A DNA stretch of 64,000 nucleotides from Vibrio metschnikovii CIP 69.14 (GTDB lineage: Bacteria > Pseudomonadota > Gammaproteobacteria > Enterobacterales > Vibrionaceae). A program made the position numbers and the translations under genes. Shown here piece by piece: positions 8,911-18,775 of the stretch; the stretch's first letter is position 1, and every line of letters begins with the position of its first letter. The DNA lies in assembly GCF_000176155.1 (NCBI RefSeq), contig NZ_ACZO01000006.1:992001-1056000 (forward strand), given 5' to 3'. The notes under the pieces are model-generated. The model was given only the letters and a program-made list of their open reading frames with translations, ran no database searches and was not told the DNA's origin.

Positions 8911-9231
8911 ATGACAGACTTACTCTCTTACGATGAAGCCATCGATACCGCTTACGACATTTTCTTAGAAATGGCGGAAGATAACCTTGAACCAGCAGAT
9001 GTCCTGCTCTTTGTTGCCCAGTTCGATGAGCGCGGCGCAGCTGAAGTGGTTGATATTAGTGATGATTGGGATGCGGAAGTTGGTTTTAGCGTCGATAAAG
9101 AGCGCTATGCAGAAATTTGCATAGGATTGGTCAATGAGAGTAACGACGTACTGGATGACGTTTTTGCACGTTTATTGCTAAGCCGAGATCCTGAACAAAA
9201 GTTTTGTCATATTCGTTGGAAACGTGACTAA
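8911..9231 (+). CDS. yciU: DUF440 / HI1450-type putative dsDNA-mimic protein YciU
   Basis: A 106-residue acidic protein that follows E. coli YciU almost throughout: AYDIFLEMAEDNLEPADVLL, F.ERG.AE near residues 45-50, NDVLDDVFARLLLSRD and the end CHIRWKRD. The family (PF04269) is rich in Asp and Glu placed to imitate DNA phosphates. The Haemophilus member HI1450 was reported to bind HU. ATG 8911 starts just after the yeiP stop (8906-8908); a GTG at 8905 overlapping that stop (GTGA) is an alternative. The tight spacing suggests co-transcription with yeiP. Confidence 0.9.
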   Translation: MTDLLSYDEAIDTAYDIFLEMAEDNLEPADVLLFVAQFDERGAAEVVDISDDWDAEVGFSVDKERYAEICIGLVNESNDVLDDVFARLLLSRDPEQKFCHIRWKRD

Positions 9232-9276
9232 TATTCGTTTTGTTAGCCGACTAATCTAGGTTAACCCACTAACCGA

Positions 9277-9311
9277 CAATGCCAACTCAGTACGAGTTGG
9301 CATTGTTTTTT
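9277..9311 (+). terminator. Rho-independent terminator after yciU
   Basis: CAATGCCAACTC (9277-9288) pairs with GAGTTGGCATTG (9294-9305), a 12-bp perfect stem with a 5-nt loop, then TTTTTT. Confidence 0.95.
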
Positions 9312-9361
9312 GTCCTAAAAGAAAAATCGACTGAACATGACCGCTAAGTGGCCAAAAATCG

Positions 9362-9694
9362 TTATTCAACTAGCTGGTAATGAATCACATACAACTCTTC
9401 TATCTCCGGATAGATATCACTGATCACCTGTTTTAACTCAGTTAAAGTCATGTTTTCTTGCTGAGCATGAAACTCATTTAAGTCATCAAACTGGATCGGC
9501 TCAACATTGATGATTTTTAAACGGCAAAACCAACGCCCTTCTTCTAAGGTACTCACTTCAACAATAGAACCCGGTTGATAATCCTTCTCGCTTTGATCAC
9601 GAATAGTGATGACTTTTTTTCCGGTTAAAATATCGCTTTCAAATCGTGAAAAGAAAGTCATTTCTGTAGGAATACTGGTCGAGGATACGGACAT
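9362..9694 (-). CDS. yqfB: N4-acetylcytidine amidohydrolase, ASCH domain (YqfB)
   Basis: A 110-residue ASCH-domain protein. It aligns with E. coli YqfB through ITIRD, QQENMTLTELKQVISDIYP and YVIHY. K27 and T30 in GKKVITIRD and the Glu in QQENMT correspond to the catalytic Lys21, Thr24 and Glu74 reported for YqfB, which hydrolyses N4-acetylcytidine to cytidine and acetate. The start ATG at 9694-9692 has GAGAGAAG upstream; an earlier in-frame start near 9763 would add residues not found in the family. It is divergent from hutC with about 170 bp between. Confidence 0.9.
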   Translation of the reverse strand: MSVSSTSIPTEMTFFSRFESDILTGKKVITIRDQSEKDYQPGSIVEVSTLEEGRWFCRLKIINVEPIQFDDLNEFHAQQENMTLTELKQVISDIYPEIEELYVIHYQLVE

Positions 9695-9836
9695 ATTCTT
9701 CTCTCTTATTAGCCTGGAAATAGCTGACACTATAGCGAATAAGCCGAAGGCTTTAAATCGCAAAAAAATTATCTCTATAGCCCTTCCCTAAATACGAGCT
9801 ATTAGGCTTGCTTTTTTTAGCTCACTCATTAATCAT

Positions 9837-9848
9837 TTGTATAGATAA
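9837..9848. promoter_or_regulatory. Possible degenerate HutC operator before hutC
   Basis: TTGTATAGATAA keeps the left half of the TTGTATATACAA-type HutC site found downstream at 10643, with two changes in the right half. It sits 20 bp before the hutC start, which would suit autoregulation. Speculative. Confidence 0.4.
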
Positions 9849-9867
9849 ATAAATGTAATGGATTTGT

Positions 9868-10587
9868 ATGCCTACTTCACCCCTGTACCAACAAATTAAA
9901 CAGCACATTATTCACCAGATCGAATCCGGACAATGGCCAGTTGGTGAACGGATCAGCACCGAATTGGAATTAACTGAGCAATTTTCTGTGAGTCGCATGA
10001 CGGTTAATAAAGCGATTCGAGATTTAGTGTCTGAAGGCCGCTTGCAACGTCGCCCACGGTTAGGCACCTTTGTCTGCGTCGCACCAGAAAAAGCCGAATC
10101 TCCACTGTTAGATATACGCAATATTGCCGAGGAAATCGTCAGTCGAGGTCAACGTTATCATAATAAAGTTCGCGCTCATCACCCTTTAATTGCCGATGAA
10201 ACTCTCGCAACTCAATTGGGCGTCATGCTCTCTACTCCATTGTTTTATAGTGAAATATTACATTACGCGAACGATCAACCATTACAACTTGAAGTTCGTT
10301 GGGTTAACCCTAGGCATGCCCCTGACTACCTTCAACAAGACTTTACTCATATTACGCCTAACCAATACCTTTCCGAGGCCTGCCCACTCAGTGCGATTGA
10401 GCATACGGTCGAAGCTTTGATCGCTGACAAACCAATCAGTGAAGCGTTGCTACTCAAAGCTAACGAACCTTGCTTGCTGCTTAATCGGCGCACTTGGAGT
10501 GGTGAGCATTTAGTGAGCTTCGCTCAGCTCTATCATCCGGCCAGTAAGTACAAATTAAGTTCGAAAATTGTCTATTCACAACCATAG
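9868..10587 (+). CDS. hutC: GntR/HutC-family repressor of histidine utilization
   Basis: A 239-residue regulator. Residues 1-70 are a GntR winged helix (SPLYQQIKQHIIHQIESGQW, ELTEQFSVSRMTVNKAIRDL, GTF wing tip). Residues 90-235 are a UbiC-transcription-regulator-associated domain that senses ligand. In enterobacteria and pseudomonads HutC represses the hut genes until urocanate binds. Its place directly upstream of hutIGUH and the TGTATATACA palindrome in the gap support the same job here. The C-terminal ...LYHPASKYKLS is typical of HutC. The start at ATG 9868 keeps the usual SPLYQQIK opening. Confidence 0.93.
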   Translation: MPTSPLYQQIKQHIIHQIESGQWPVGERISTELELTEQFSVSRMTVNKAIRDLVSEGRLQRRPRLGTFVCVAPEKAESPLLDIRNIAEEIVSRGQRYHNKVRAHHPLIADETLATQLGVMLSTPLFYSEILHYANDQPLQLEVRWVNPRHAPDYLQQDFTHITPNQYLSEACPLSAIEHTVEALIADKPISEALLLKANEPCLLLNRRTWSGEHLVSFAQLYHPASKYKLSSKIVYSQP

Positions 10588-10642
10588 AGCCGATCACATT
10601 TTTGTAACATTACCATTGCATTCATCATCCGTTAATCCTATT

Positions 10643-10657
10643 AATTGTATATACATT
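10643..10657. promoter_or_regulatory. Palindromic HutC operator upstream of hutI
   Basis: TGTATATACA (10646-10655) is a perfect palindrome flanked by AAT and TT, close to the known enterobacterial HutC site core TTGTATATACAA. It lies 167 bp upstream of hutI and 55 bp past the hutC stop. Confidence 0.75.
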
Positions 10658-10734
10658 AAATCATCCTTAACGACCTAATGTTACCTGTTTGGAAAAATCG
10701 TTCTCAGACGGTCGAAAAACAAGCGATTGAATTG

Positions 10735-10790
10735 AGATGAACGAACGTAGCCAATGTCGCTATAGCTTCAAGTAGCAAGGAAGTCGGTAT
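10735..10790 (-). repeat. Remnant of the 128-bp repeat in the hutI leader
   Basis: GATGAACGAACGTAGCCAA followed by AGCTTCAAGTAGCAAGGAAG and GGTAT resembles the left third of the 128-bp element in reverse orientation. It lies between the HutC operator and the hutI start, so it would be in the hut transcript. Confidence 0.6.
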
Positions 10791-10823
10791 CATCGCGAAC
10801 CTCTGGCTCGCTAAGTAGGGGAA

Positions 10824-12026
10824 ATGGAACACGTCTTAACCAATGCGCGTATAGTGAGTATGCAAGCTGGTGATATCGGCTATCAACCCAGTGAGCCGCT
10901 TTCAATTGTCATCCGTGACGGAAAAATTGCCGACATCACCACAAATACCTTCGCCGACCATCCACAGCGAACCAATTGCCAAGGCCAGTTAGTCACTCCG
11001 GGACTGATTGATTGCCATACGCACCTTATTTATGCAGGTCAACGAGCCAATGAGTTCGAACAACGCTTAAATGGCGTCTCTTATCAAACAATTGCCGCTC
11101 AAGGGGGCGGAATAATGTCAACGGTGCAAGCCACCCGTCAAGCCTCACAAGATCAATTAATCGAGTTAGCACTGCCTCGTTTAGATGGTTTATTACGCAG
11201 CGGGATCACCAGTGTCGAGATCAAATCTGGCTATGGGCTGACACTTGATGATGAAATTAAAATGCTCAAAGCCGCCAAAGCGTTGGAAGCCCACCGCCGA
11301 GTGAAAATTACCACCACCCTACTTGCCGCCCACGCCGTGCCACCTGAGTTTGCCGGTAAAGCCGATAGTTATGTTGATTTCATCTGTCAAAGCATCATTC
11401 CACAAGTGGCAGAGCAGCAATTGGCAAGTAGTGTGGATGTGTTTTGTGAATCGGTAGGTTTTAATCTTAAGCAAACTGAGCAAGTGTTTCAGTGTGCCAT
11501 TGAGTATGGTTTAGCGATTAAAGGCCATACAGAACAGCTGTCCAATCTCGGGGGCAGCGCTTTAACGGCGCGCTATAACGGCCTATCGGTCGATCACATT
11601 GAGTATCTCGATGAAGTTGGAGTGCAAGCATTAGCACAATCAACGACCGTCGCGACTTTACTGCCCGGCGCGTTTTATTTTTTACGCGAAACACGTAAGC
11701 CCCCCATTGAATGGTTACGCCGCTATCAAATACCCATGGCGATTGCTACCGATATCAATCCTGGCACTTCACCATTTGCCGACCTGACCTTAATGATGAA
11801 CATGGCTTGCACCTTGTTTGGCTTAACCCCGCAAGAAGCGCTGCGTGGGGTTACCACTCATGCAGCACAAGCACTGGGTGTCGCGGCAAGCCGCGGCCAA
11901 ATTGCCGTCGGCTATGATGCCGATTTAGCCTTCTGGTCACTCAATCATCCTGCCGAATTGAGTTATCAAGTTGGTATCCCTTCTTTACAAGCCCGTATGG
12001 TTGATGGAGAGCTCTGTCATGACTAA
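10824..12026 (+). CDS. hutI: Imidazolonepropionase
   Basis: A 400-residue amidohydrolase of the histidine pathway that opens the ring of 4-imidazolone-5-propionate to give N-formimidoyl-L-glutamate. Seen: the metal-binding [19 protein letters not shown] motif near residue 70, [43 protein letters not shown] and [11 protein letters not shown] near the C-terminus. Together these give the His ligands and the Asp of the metal site. Length matches the usual 400-410. ATG 10824 has AGGGGA just upstream. It overlaps hutG by 8 nt, showing operon organisation. Confidence 0.97.
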   Translation: MEHVLTNARIVSMQAGDIGYQPSEPLSIVIRDGKIADITTNTFADHPQRTNCQGQLVTPGLIDCHTHLIYAGQRANEFEQRLNGVSYQTIAAQGGGIMSTVQATRQASQDQLIELALPRLDGLLRSGITSVEIKSGYGLTLDDEIKMLKAAKALEAHRRVKITTTLLAAHAVPPEFAGKADSYVDFICQSIIPQVAEQQLASSVDVFCESVGFNLKQTEQVFQCAIEYGLAIKGHTEQLSNLGGSALTARYNGLSVDHIEYLDEVGVQALAQSTTVATLLPGAFYFLRETRKPPIEWLRRYQIPMAIATDINPGTSPFADLTLMMNMACTLFGLTPQEALRGVTTHAAQALGVAASRGQIAVGYDADLAFWSLNHPAELSYQVGIPSLQARMVDGELCHD

Positions 12027-13086
12027 TTCCGTTTCCCCTTCCCATCTTTATCAGTGGCAAGGTCGTGATGATGTTGAAGATGGTGAACTTGGTCAGCGAG
12101 TCCACCATGTTATGCAAATAAAACACCTTGATGAATTAACCCAAGCCTCCCATAGCGTTGCATTGGTCGGCTTTGAATGTGATGCCGGTGTTGAGCGCAA
12201 TAAAGGGCGGATCGGCGCAAAACATGCACCGAATTTAATTAAACAAGCATTAGCCAATTTAGCGTGGCACCATACCAGCTCGTTATGCGATTTGGGCAAT
12301 ATTCACTGCCATGATGATGATTTAGAGCAATCCCAACTCCGTTGTGCGCAGTTAATTGCTGACGGTTTACAACACTCACCAATGATTGTGCTTGGCGGTG
12401 GTCACGAAGTGGCATGGGCGAGTTTTCAAGGACTGGGAAAACATTTACTCAAACAAGGCATGAAGACTCCAAAGATCGCGATCATCAATTTTGATGCTCA
12501 CTTTGATCTCAGATCCTTTAGCAGTGAGAAGGTATCCATCAAGCCCAGCTCTGGTACTCCGTTTATGCAAATCGCTGATCACTGTCAACAAATCGGCTGG
12601 GATTTTCATTACGCCTGCTTAGGTGTCAGCCGTGCTAACAATACGACCGCTCTATTCCAGCGTGCCGATGAGCTTGGCGTTTGGTATGTCGATGATAAAA
12701 CCCTCAACGAGCGCAATTACGCTGCATTAATCGAGAAAATGGATGCATTTATCGCCGATTGTGATTATCTCTACTTAACCATCGATCTCGATGTCTTTCC
12801 AGCGGCGACCGCCCCCGGTGTCAGCGCTCCTGCTGCCCAAGGCGTAAGTTTAGATAATTTCCATCTCTACTTCGATCATCTACTGCAACACCATATTGAT
12901 AAGCTGCTGATTGCCGATCTGGCTGAATATAACCCAAGCCACGATATCGATAATCAAACGGCGCGACTTGCTGCTCGTCTGTGTTGGGAAATCGCCAGTG
13001 CTATGACCCAGCACCAAGAGCAGTCACACGCTACCCCATCATCGGTTGAAGTTCAGAGCACTGACTCTCCTTCTGATGATATTTAA
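12019..13086 (+). CDS. hutG: Formimidoylglutamase
   Basis: A 355-residue ureohydrolase (arginase fold) that splits N-formimidoyl-glutamate to glutamate and formamide. The Mn-binding motifs are present: [19 protein letters not shown], and [19 protein letters not shown], plus [10 protein letters not shown] near residue 300. ATG 12019 overlaps the end of hutI by 8 nt (ATGACTAA). A longer reading back to 11971 lies inside hutI and is not needed. The last 20 or so residues are a polar Ser/Gln-rich tail that looks non-catalytic. Confidence 0.96.
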   Translation: MTNSVSPSHLYQWQGRDDVEDGELGQRVHHVMQIKHLDELTQASHSVALVGFECDAGVERNKGRIGAKHAPNLIKQALANLAWHHTSSLCDLGNIHCHDDDLEQSQLRCAQLIADGLQHSPMIVLGGGHEVAWASFQGLGKHLLKQGMKTPKIAIINFDAHFDLRSFSSEKVSIKPSSGTPFMQIADHCQQIGWDFHYACLGVSRANNTTALFQRADELGVWYVDDKTLNERNYAALIEKMDAFIADCDYLYLTIDLDVFPAATAPGVSAPAAQGVSLDNFHLYFDHLLQHHIDKLLIADLAEYNPSHDIDNQTARLAARLCWEIASAMTQHQEQSHATPSSVEVQSTDSPSDDI

Positions 13087-13207
13087 AGCTCAATCAAACG
13101 ACTCACTCATTACCGGCCCCCATACTGGCTGAGTGGGTCATTCATCTATCCTCGATGATAAAAAAGGGTTTGACCCGCAAACGGAACCATGAATAAGGAG
13201 CAACACC

Positions 13208-14905
13208 ATGTCACAACCACCCAATAACGATGTTCGTTTAGATACCACTCGCACTATTCGTGCTCCGCACGGCACGACTCTGCGCGCGAAATCTTGGTTG
13301 ACCGAAGCACCACTGCGCATGTTAATGAATAACTTAGATCCTGAGGTTGCCGAACATCCTCATGCATTAGTGGTATACGGTGGTATTGGCCGCGCGGCGC
13401 GCAACTGGCAATGTTTCGATAAAATCGTCGAGGTATTAGAGCGTCTTGAAGAAGATCAAACGCTGTTAATTCAATCGGGCAAACCGGTGGCAGTGTTCCC
13501 GACCCATAAAAACGCACCACGAGTGTTGATTGCCAACTCAAACTTAGTCCCTCATTGGGCGAATTGGGAGCATTTTAATCAGCTCGATAAACAAGGACTG
13601 ATGATGTATGGGCAAATGACCGCCGGCTCATGGATTTATATTGGTTCACAAGGCATTGTCCAAGGCACTTACGAAACCTTTGTCTCGGTTGCTAAACAAC
13701 ATTTTGATGGTCAAGCCAAAGGGCGCTGGATCTTAACCGGTGGGCTCGGTGGTATGGGCGGCGCTCAACCACTCGCGGCAACCATGGCAGGATTTTCAAT
13801 GATTGCCGTTGAATGCGATGAATCGCGCATTGATTATCGTCTACGCACTGGCTATGTCGATAAAAAAGCCACTAGCTTAGATGAAGCGTTAGCGATTATT
13901 TATGAATCAGAGACGCCGGTTTCGGTCGGTTTATTAGGTAATGCCGCGGATGTTTTCCCGCAGTTAGTTGAGCGCAATATCACGCCTGATGTGGTGACCG
14001 ATCAAACTTCAGCTCATGATCCACTCAATGGCTATTTACCGCAAGGCTGGAGCATGGAGCAAGCCGCGCAGCGCCGCTTAGAAGATGAAGCTAAAGTCAC
14101 GGCAGCCGCTAAAGCCTCAATGGCCACTCAAGTACGAGCCATGCTCACCTTGCAGCAACGCGGCGCGGCAACCTTAGATTATGGGAATAACATTCGGCAG
14201 ATGGCTTTAGAAGAGGGCGTTGCTAACGCGTTCGACTTCCCCGGTTTCGTTCCTGCTTATATTCGTCCCTTATTTTGTGAAGGCATCGGACCGTTTCGCT
14301 GGGCGGCTTTATCGGGCGATCCGGAAGATATTTATAAAACCGATCAAAAAGTTAAAGAACTCATCCCTGACAATCCTCACTTACATAATTGGCTTGATAT
14401 GGCTCGTGAACGCATTCAGTTTCAAGGCCTACCAGCGCGTATCTGCTGGGTGGGTTTAAAAGACCGTCAACGGTTGGGACTCGCGTTTAATGAAATGGTC
14501 AAAAATGGCGAACTAAAAGCGCCCATCGTTATTGGTCGTGATCATTTAGATTCTGGTTCAGTGGCAAGCCCTAACCGAGAGACTGAAGCGATGCTTGATG
14601 GCTCTGATGCCGTCTCTGATTGGCCATTATTGAATGCGCTACTCAATACGGCCAGCGGCGCGACTTGGGTTTCGCTTCATCATGGTGGCGGCGTTGGTAT
14701 GGGCTTTTCACAGCACTCAGGAATGGTGATCTGTTGTGATGGTAGTGACGATGCAGCCGAGCGCATTGCCCGAGTGCTGCATAACGATCCTGCTACCGGG
14801 GTAATGCGTCATGCTGATGCTGGCTACGACATCGCCAAGCGCTGCGCAGCGGAACAAAAACTCGATTTACCTATGCTTAACGCAGAGTTGGCTCAATTAA
14901 AATAA
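13208..14905 (+). CDS. hutU: Urocanate hydratase
   Basis: A 565-residue NAD-dependent hydratase that converts urocanate to imidazolonepropionate. Seen: the N-terminal [13 protein letters not shown], the NAD-binding [54 protein letters not shown], the active-site Cys segment [11 protein letters not shown], and [22 protein letters not shown]. All are diagnostic of the family (usual length about 555-565). ATG 13208 has AAGGAG about 10 nt upstream. hutH follows after 12 nt. Confidence 0.98.
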   Translation: MSQPPNNDVRLDTTRTIRAPHGTTLRAKSWLTEAPLRMLMNNLDPEVAEHPHALVVYGGIGRAARNWQCFDKIVEVLERLEEDQTLLIQSGKPVAVFPTHKNAPRVLIANSNLVPHWANWEHFNQLDKQGLMMYGQMTAGSWIYIGSQGIVQGTYETFVSVAKQHFDGQAKGRWILTGGLGGMGGAQPLAATMAGFSMIAVECDESRIDYRLRTGYVDKKATSLDEALAIIYESETPVSVGLLGNAADVFPQLVERNITPDVVTDQTSAHDPLNGYLPQGWSMEQAAQRRLEDEAKVTAAAKASMATQVRAMLTLQQRGAATLDYGNNIRQMALEEGVANAFDFPGFVPAYIRPLFCEGIGPFRWAALSGDPEDIYKTDQKVKELIPDNPHLHNWLDMARERIQFQGLPARICWVGLKDRQRLGLAFNEMVKNGELKAPIVIGRDHLDSGSVASPNRETEAMLDGSDAVSDWPLLNALLNTASGATWVSLHHGGGVGMGFSQHSGMVICCDGSDDAAERIARVLHNDPATGVMRHADAGYDIAKRCAAEQKLDLPMLNAELAQLK

Positions 14906-14917
14906 TAAGGATAACCC

Positions 14918-16468
14918 ATGCATCACTTAACCATTACTCCCGGCGAGATGACGCTGAGCCAACTGCGCCACATTAACTCATCCCCTGTCTGCTTGAGTTT
15001 AGATCCAAGCGCGATTCCAGCGATTGAACAAAGCACCAAAGTGGTCGAGCAAGTGATCACAGAAGGCCGAACCGTGTACGGGATCAATACCGGTTTTGGC
15101 TTATTGGCTAACACCAAAATCGCCCCTGAAGATCTAGAAACGCTGCAAAAAAGCATTGTCCTTTCCCACGCTGCTGGCATTGGCGCATGGATGGACGATG
15201 ACACCGTGCGTTTAATGATGGTGTTAAAAATTAACAGCTTAGCGCGCGGCTTCTCAGGCATACGTTTATCGGTCATTGAGGCTTTAATCACTTTAGTCAA
15301 TCATCAAGTCTACCCCTGCGTACCGCAAAAAGGCTCAGTAGGGGCATCAGGTGACTTAGCGCCTCTCGCCCACATGAGCACCGTATTGCTCGGTGAGGGA
15401 CAGGCACGTTATCAAGGGGAGATCATTGACGGTGCTCAGGCACTGCGCATTGCTGGTCTATCACCGATTACTTTGGCGCCTAAAGAAGGACTGGCGCTGC
15501 TCAATGGCACTCAAGCCTCAACCGCATTCGCGCTGCAAGGCTTATTTATGGCCGAAGATCTGTTTGCTTCGGCAATCGTCTGCGGCGCAATGTCCGTTGA
15601 AGCGGCGTTAGGTAGCCGTAAACCATTCGACCCGCGCATACACCGAGTGCGTGGTCATCGTACCCAAATGGATGCGGCAGCCGCCTATCGTCATTTACTT
15701 GATAGTCGTAGTGAAATTGGGGATTCACATTCAGGTTGCGAAAAGGTGCAAGACCCGTATTCGCTACGCTGCCAACCACAAGTGATGGGGGCATGTTTGC
15801 AGCAAATTCGCCAAACTGCGGAAGTGCTTTGCGTTGAAGCGAATGCGGTATCTGATAATCCTCTGGTGTTTGCTGATGATGGCGATATTATCTCTGGCGG
15901 TAACTTTCATGCCGAGCCTGTGGCAATGGCTGCCGATAATCTCGCCTTAGCGATAGCCGAAATTGGTAGCTTGTCAGAAAGACGCATGGCGCTGTTAATT
16001 GATAGTGCGCTGAGTAAACTACCGCCCTTTTTGGTTGATAATGGCGGTGTCAACTCAGGGTTTATGATTGCCCAAGTCACCGCGGCTGCACTAGCGAGTG
16101 AAAATAAAACCTATGCCCATCCAGCCTCGATTGACAGTTTACCCACTTCAGCGAATCAAGAAGATCACGTCTCCATGGCAACCTTTGCCGCCAGAAGACT
16201 GCGTGATATGGCAGAAAATACGCGTGGGATTTTGGCGGTAGAATATCTCTCAGCCGCGCAAGGATTAGATTTTCGTGCGCCGCATCGCTCTTCTGAACGC
16301 ATTGAACTGGCCAAGCAGATATTACGCGCCAAAGTATCGTTTTATGATAAAGATCGCTACTTTGCACCAGACATACAACAAGCGAACGAGTTGCTCAAAC
16401 AAGCAGTACATAATGCTTTAATGCCTGAAGGCTTGCTGCCAAGTGTTACTCATCATGTAACCATTTGA
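14918..16468 (+). CDS. hutH: Histidine ammonia-lyase
   Basis: A 516-residue MIO-dependent lyase that makes urocanate and ammonia from L-histidine, the first step of the pathway. The Ala143-Ser144-Gly145 triad within [16 protein letters not shown] cyclises to the MIO electrophile. Also present are the Tyr-bearing [15 protein letters not shown], the NGTQAS segment, and [18 protein letters not shown] 14918 has AATAAGGAT upstream. It is the last gene of the hut cluster and is closed by a hairpin at 16490. All four catabolic steps from histidine to glutamate are thus present. Confidence 0.98.
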   Translation: MHHLTITPGEMTLSQLRHINSSPVCLSLDPSAIPAIEQSTKVVEQVITEGRTVYGINTGFGLLANTKIAPEDLETLQKSIVLSHAAGIGAWMDDDTVRLMMVLKINSLARGFSGIRLSVIEALITLVNHQVYPCVPQKGSVGASGDLAPLAHMSTVLLGEGQARYQGEIIDGAQALRIAGLSPITLAPKEGLALLNGTQASTAFALQGLFMAEDLFASAIVCGAMSVEAALGSRKPFDPRIHRVRGHRTQMDAAAAYRHLLDSRSEIGDSHSGCEKVQDPYSLRCQPQVMGACLQQIRQTAEVLCVEANAVSDNPLVFADDGDIISGGNFHAEPVAMAADNLALAIAEIGSLSERRMALLIDSALSKLPPFLVDNGGVNSGFMIAQVTAAALASENKTYAHPASIDSLPTSANQEDHVSMATFAARRLRDMAENTRGILAVEYLSAAQGLDFRAPHRSSERIELAKQILRAKVSFYDKDRYFAPDIQQANELLKQAVHNALMPEGLLPSVTHHVTI

Positions 16469-16489
16469 TAATAAAAGGTAATCCACTAA

Positions 16490-16521
16490 CACAGGGATTG
16501 ATCATCAGATTAATCCCTGTG
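16490..16521 (+). terminator. Hairpin ending the hut operon
   Basis: CACAGGGATT (16490-16499) and AATCCCTGTG (16512-16521) form a perfect 10-bp stem with a 12-nt loop. There is no clear T-run after it, so it may act as a weak terminator or an mRNA 3' stabiliser. Confidence 0.6.
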
Positions 16522-16579
16522 CTATATCAGCGCAGCGTGCATTCGATTAGCTTATAAAATCTCCGCTATTATAGACAAC

Positions 16580-17158
16580 CTACTTAGCCCAATTACCTAT
16601 GATCGGTTTTCCAAGCAGTGCTAAAACAGCAATAAGGCTGACCTCAATCGAAACGGACCAACAAATATGGCCGATCATCTCACTCCAAAACTCATAACCA
16701 TTAAGATTCCATAACCATCCTACTTGTCCATCAAGATACGCTAGATGTCGAAAACCTAATGCGGGGATCAATAGACCATGCATGACTAATGTAATTATAA
16801 TTCCGTACACTGCCCCATACCAAAGTCTTATCTTGGGTGCTATTGCTGAGATGAAAATATAAACAAAGGCAAAAGCAAAACTAAATAGCCAGTGATAAAG
16901 CATTACCGCACCAGGGATAGTAATGCCTTGATAAACATAATCCAGCGAATGAGAGTTTACTCCTAGCCATCCTAACCAAGCATCAATATTCGCGGCAGGC
17001 GGCGATATTTCACCCGCTATACGTGGCGGCATATTAGCCTCAGTACCTGATTTTACGAGAGAACTAATAAAGCCCCCAATAAAGGTAGCAAGCACCAAAA
17101 CCATGGCATTTTTTTTGTCTAAAATAAAATCAAATCTATTCATGTTTTGAGAGGACAT
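16580..17158 (-). CDS. YagU-like (DUF1440) inner-membrane protein
   Basis: About 192 residues with four likely membrane spans. It matches the pattern of E. coli YagU: an early FIGGFISSLVKSGTEANMPPR, a middle FSFAFAFVYIFISAIAPKIRLWYGAVYG, and a late SEMIGHICWSVSIEV. YagU has been linked to acid resistance in E. coli; the molecular role is unknown. The start is uncertain: ATG 17158 (MSSQNMNRF) or ATG 17143 (MNRFDF). The DNA here is AT-richer than the hut genes, and the gene lies next to a transposase element, so acquisition by transfer is possible but not shown. Confidence 0.72.
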   Translation of the reverse strand: MSSQNMNRFDFILDKKNAMVLVLATFIGGFISSLVKSGTEANMPPRIAGEISPPAANIDAWLGWLGVNSHSLDYVYQGITIPGAVMLYHWLFSFAFAFVYIFISAIAPKIRLWYGAVYGIIITLVMHGLLIPALGFRHLAYLDGQVGWLWNLNGYEFWSEMIGHICWSVSIEVSLIAVLALLGKPIIGNWAK

Positions 17159-17350
17159 TCTCGAGATCCTTTTTGGCTCGCACAATTTCTTGCACTGTCA
17201 GTAAAAACACGACCATCCACTGTTGATTTCGAAGATAGCTGTACAGTAAACATCATATGCTCATGTGATTTCAGTGTAGCTGTAGTTATCAGCATACTCC
17301 AAGATATCTTCATCTCTCTCGTATACCTTTATCTTTTACTATCTTTTACA

Positions 17351-17364
17351 GGACACACACCAAA
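17351..17364. repeat. Left 14-bp inverted repeat of the RAYT element
   Basis: GGACACACACCAAA is exactly complementary to 18642-18655. It lies 217 bp past the transposase stop codon. Confidence 0.7.
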
Positions 17365-17580
17365 TAACTCCATTTCTAAGGATTAGTACTAAAAACTTAT
17401 CAAATGATAGTGAAACTAACTCTGTCTCCAAGCGTTCAAGGTCTATTTAAACTAAATTAATTAAAACGAGGTTATAACAAGTAGGTAGATATCGTATATT
17501 GATTGAATTAAAAGAATGCATAATTCCAGCAAAGGTTCTGGTCTAGTTTTTATGCTGAGTTTTTATAGTAAAGCTAACAC

Positions 17581-18555
17581 TTACTCCAAAAGATACAGGT
17601 GCATCTTTTGTTTTTTAAAAACCACCTTCGCTATTGCTGCCTGAGGCCGAGTACCGATAGCTGTCGCGCGCGACTTCTCTAGACTAGTGCAGATTTTTAG
17701 CCAATCCCTTGTATTAAAACTTAACCGTGACAGGATATTTGGCATTTTATCGCTCATCGACGCTTTGCCGTCTCGATATTGGCGAGCGGTCCAGTCAACC
17801 AACTCTAAATAATCCATCAGACGAAAAGGGATCCCCTCTCGCAGTTCATTAGTTGGATTACCAATAAAAGGATGCAAGCAAGGCGCTGTCACTAAATTTT
17901 TATTTAGTGCATCAATTCTGGCTTTTATCGAAGTAAATTCACTGGTTTCTGGGGTATCAGCGATCCCCGTTCGAATAGGATTTAAATCAACATAAGCCAT
18001 TGCCGCTGCCAGTGCTTTTTCATCAAGTAGTGCTTGGCTTTTGAAACGGCTCTCCCAAAAGTGTCCAGTGCAATTGTCTTCTCGGTTAGCTTTACAAGCA
18101 ATGTCGTAATTGAGCTCTTTCATAAACCAGCTCAAGCTCGATAACCTTTCCCGCCAAACGTCTATTAGTTCAATGCAGCGCGTTTGTTCAGCTAGGCTAG
18201 TGAGTTGTTTATTTTGCCAACGTTGGATTAGTACTGGGAGTTTATGAACTTGGCTCCAGCGATCAACGACTTGATGATGCGTGAGGTTTAACACCTTGTC
18301 TTGATTAATATTTACCACTAAATGGTAGTGATTGCTCATGATTGCGTATGCACAAATATCAATGCAATAGACGTTAGTTAACGAATAGATTTTTTGTTCT
18401 ATCCATTCTCTTCGATGTTCATAACAACGATTGGTCAGCGTATCTTTTCCGCATAAAAAGCTACGCCTCACGCAGCGAGAAATGCAGTGATAATAAGATG
18501 TTACATCCGTAGAAACCAGTTGTTGTCGAGCGGTGGTCAAAGTAGTATCCTCCAT
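17581..18555 (-). CDS. Y1/HUH transposase, IS200-like (REP-associated type)
   Basis: A 324-residue single-strand transposase. The HUH motif is in AIMSNHYHLVVNIN (about residue 75-80) and the expected catalytic Tyr region is AMAYVDLNPIRTG (about residue 190), preceded by GHFWESRFKSQALLD. The N-terminal SYYHCISRCVRRSFLCG matches the Transposase_17 family. It is longer than minimal IS200 TnpA (about 150) and like the single-copy RAYT transposases linked to REP repeats. The first ATG is 18555; GGAGG directly after it could serve a downstream TTG instead. No partner TnpB is present. The reading frame is intact. Confidence 0.88.
   Translation of the reverse strand: MEDTTLTTARQQLVSTDVTSYYHCISRCVRRSFLCGKDTLTNRCYEHRREWIEQKIYSLTNVYCIDICAYAIMSNHYHLVVNINQDKVLNLTHHQVVDRWSQVHKLPVLIQRWQNKQLTSLAEQTRCIELIDVWRERLSSLSWFMKELNYDIACKANREDNCTGHFWESRFKSQALLDEKALAAAMAYVDLNPIRTGIADTPETSEFTSIKARIDALNKNLVTAPCLHPFIGNPTNELREGIPFRLMDYLELVDWTARQYRDGKASMSDKMPNILSRLSFNTRDWLKICTSLEKSRATAIGTRPQAAIAKVVFKKQKMHLYLLE
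17587..17616 (+). terminator. Hairpin over the transposase 3' end
   Basis: CAAAAGAT (17587-17594) and ATCTTTTG (17603-17610) form an 8-bp stem followed on the + strand by TTTTTT. It lies inside the last codons of the minus-strand transposase, so it would stop + strand read-through into the gene. Confidence 0.5.
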
Positions 18556-18641
18556 TAAACGTGAAGGAACCTTAGCAATAAATGATGATTAAATGTGCTA
18601 TCGAATCACCAAAAGACTAAAAATCATACTTTTTCCATACT

Positions 18642-18687
18642 TTTGGTGTGTGTCCCATAACATCCGCCATATGTCCCATAACATCCG
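18642..18687. repeat. Right inverted repeat plus tandem GTCCCATAACATCCG motifs
   Basis: TTTGGTGTGTGTCC (18642-18655) is the partner of 17351-17364. It overlaps the first of two 15-bp direct repeats, GTCCCATAACATCCG, at 18652-18666 and 18673-18687, 21 bp apart (about two helical turns). They lie upstream of the transposase and may be its binding or promoter sites. Confidence 0.65.
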
Positions 18688-18775
18688 TCAAAATTTGGCC
18701 AATGATCAGAAAACCGAACAAATACGCACTATAAATTTAGCTAACCCAGCCCCTGTCTTTGTACAAAAATCCCCA

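Larger units (their letters stand above)
17351..18655 (-). mobile_element. IS200-like/RAYT transposase element bounded by 14-bp inverted repeats
   Basis: GGACACACACCAAA (17351-17364) and its exact reverse complement TTTGGTGTGTGTCC (18642-18655) flank the transposase gene, giving an element of about 1.3 kb. Just outside the right repeat, GTCCCATAACATCCG occurs twice (18652-18666 and 18673-18687). Whether these are true element ends or transposase-recognised repeats is inference. The gene-free stretch 17159-17580 is AT-rich and holds only the left repeat. Confidence 0.6.

Noticed and set aside
16580..18655. Genomic island around the YagU-like gene and transposase
   Set aside because: Only two genes, no integrase, no tRNA and no direct repeats at the borders; the element alone explains the AT-rich patch.
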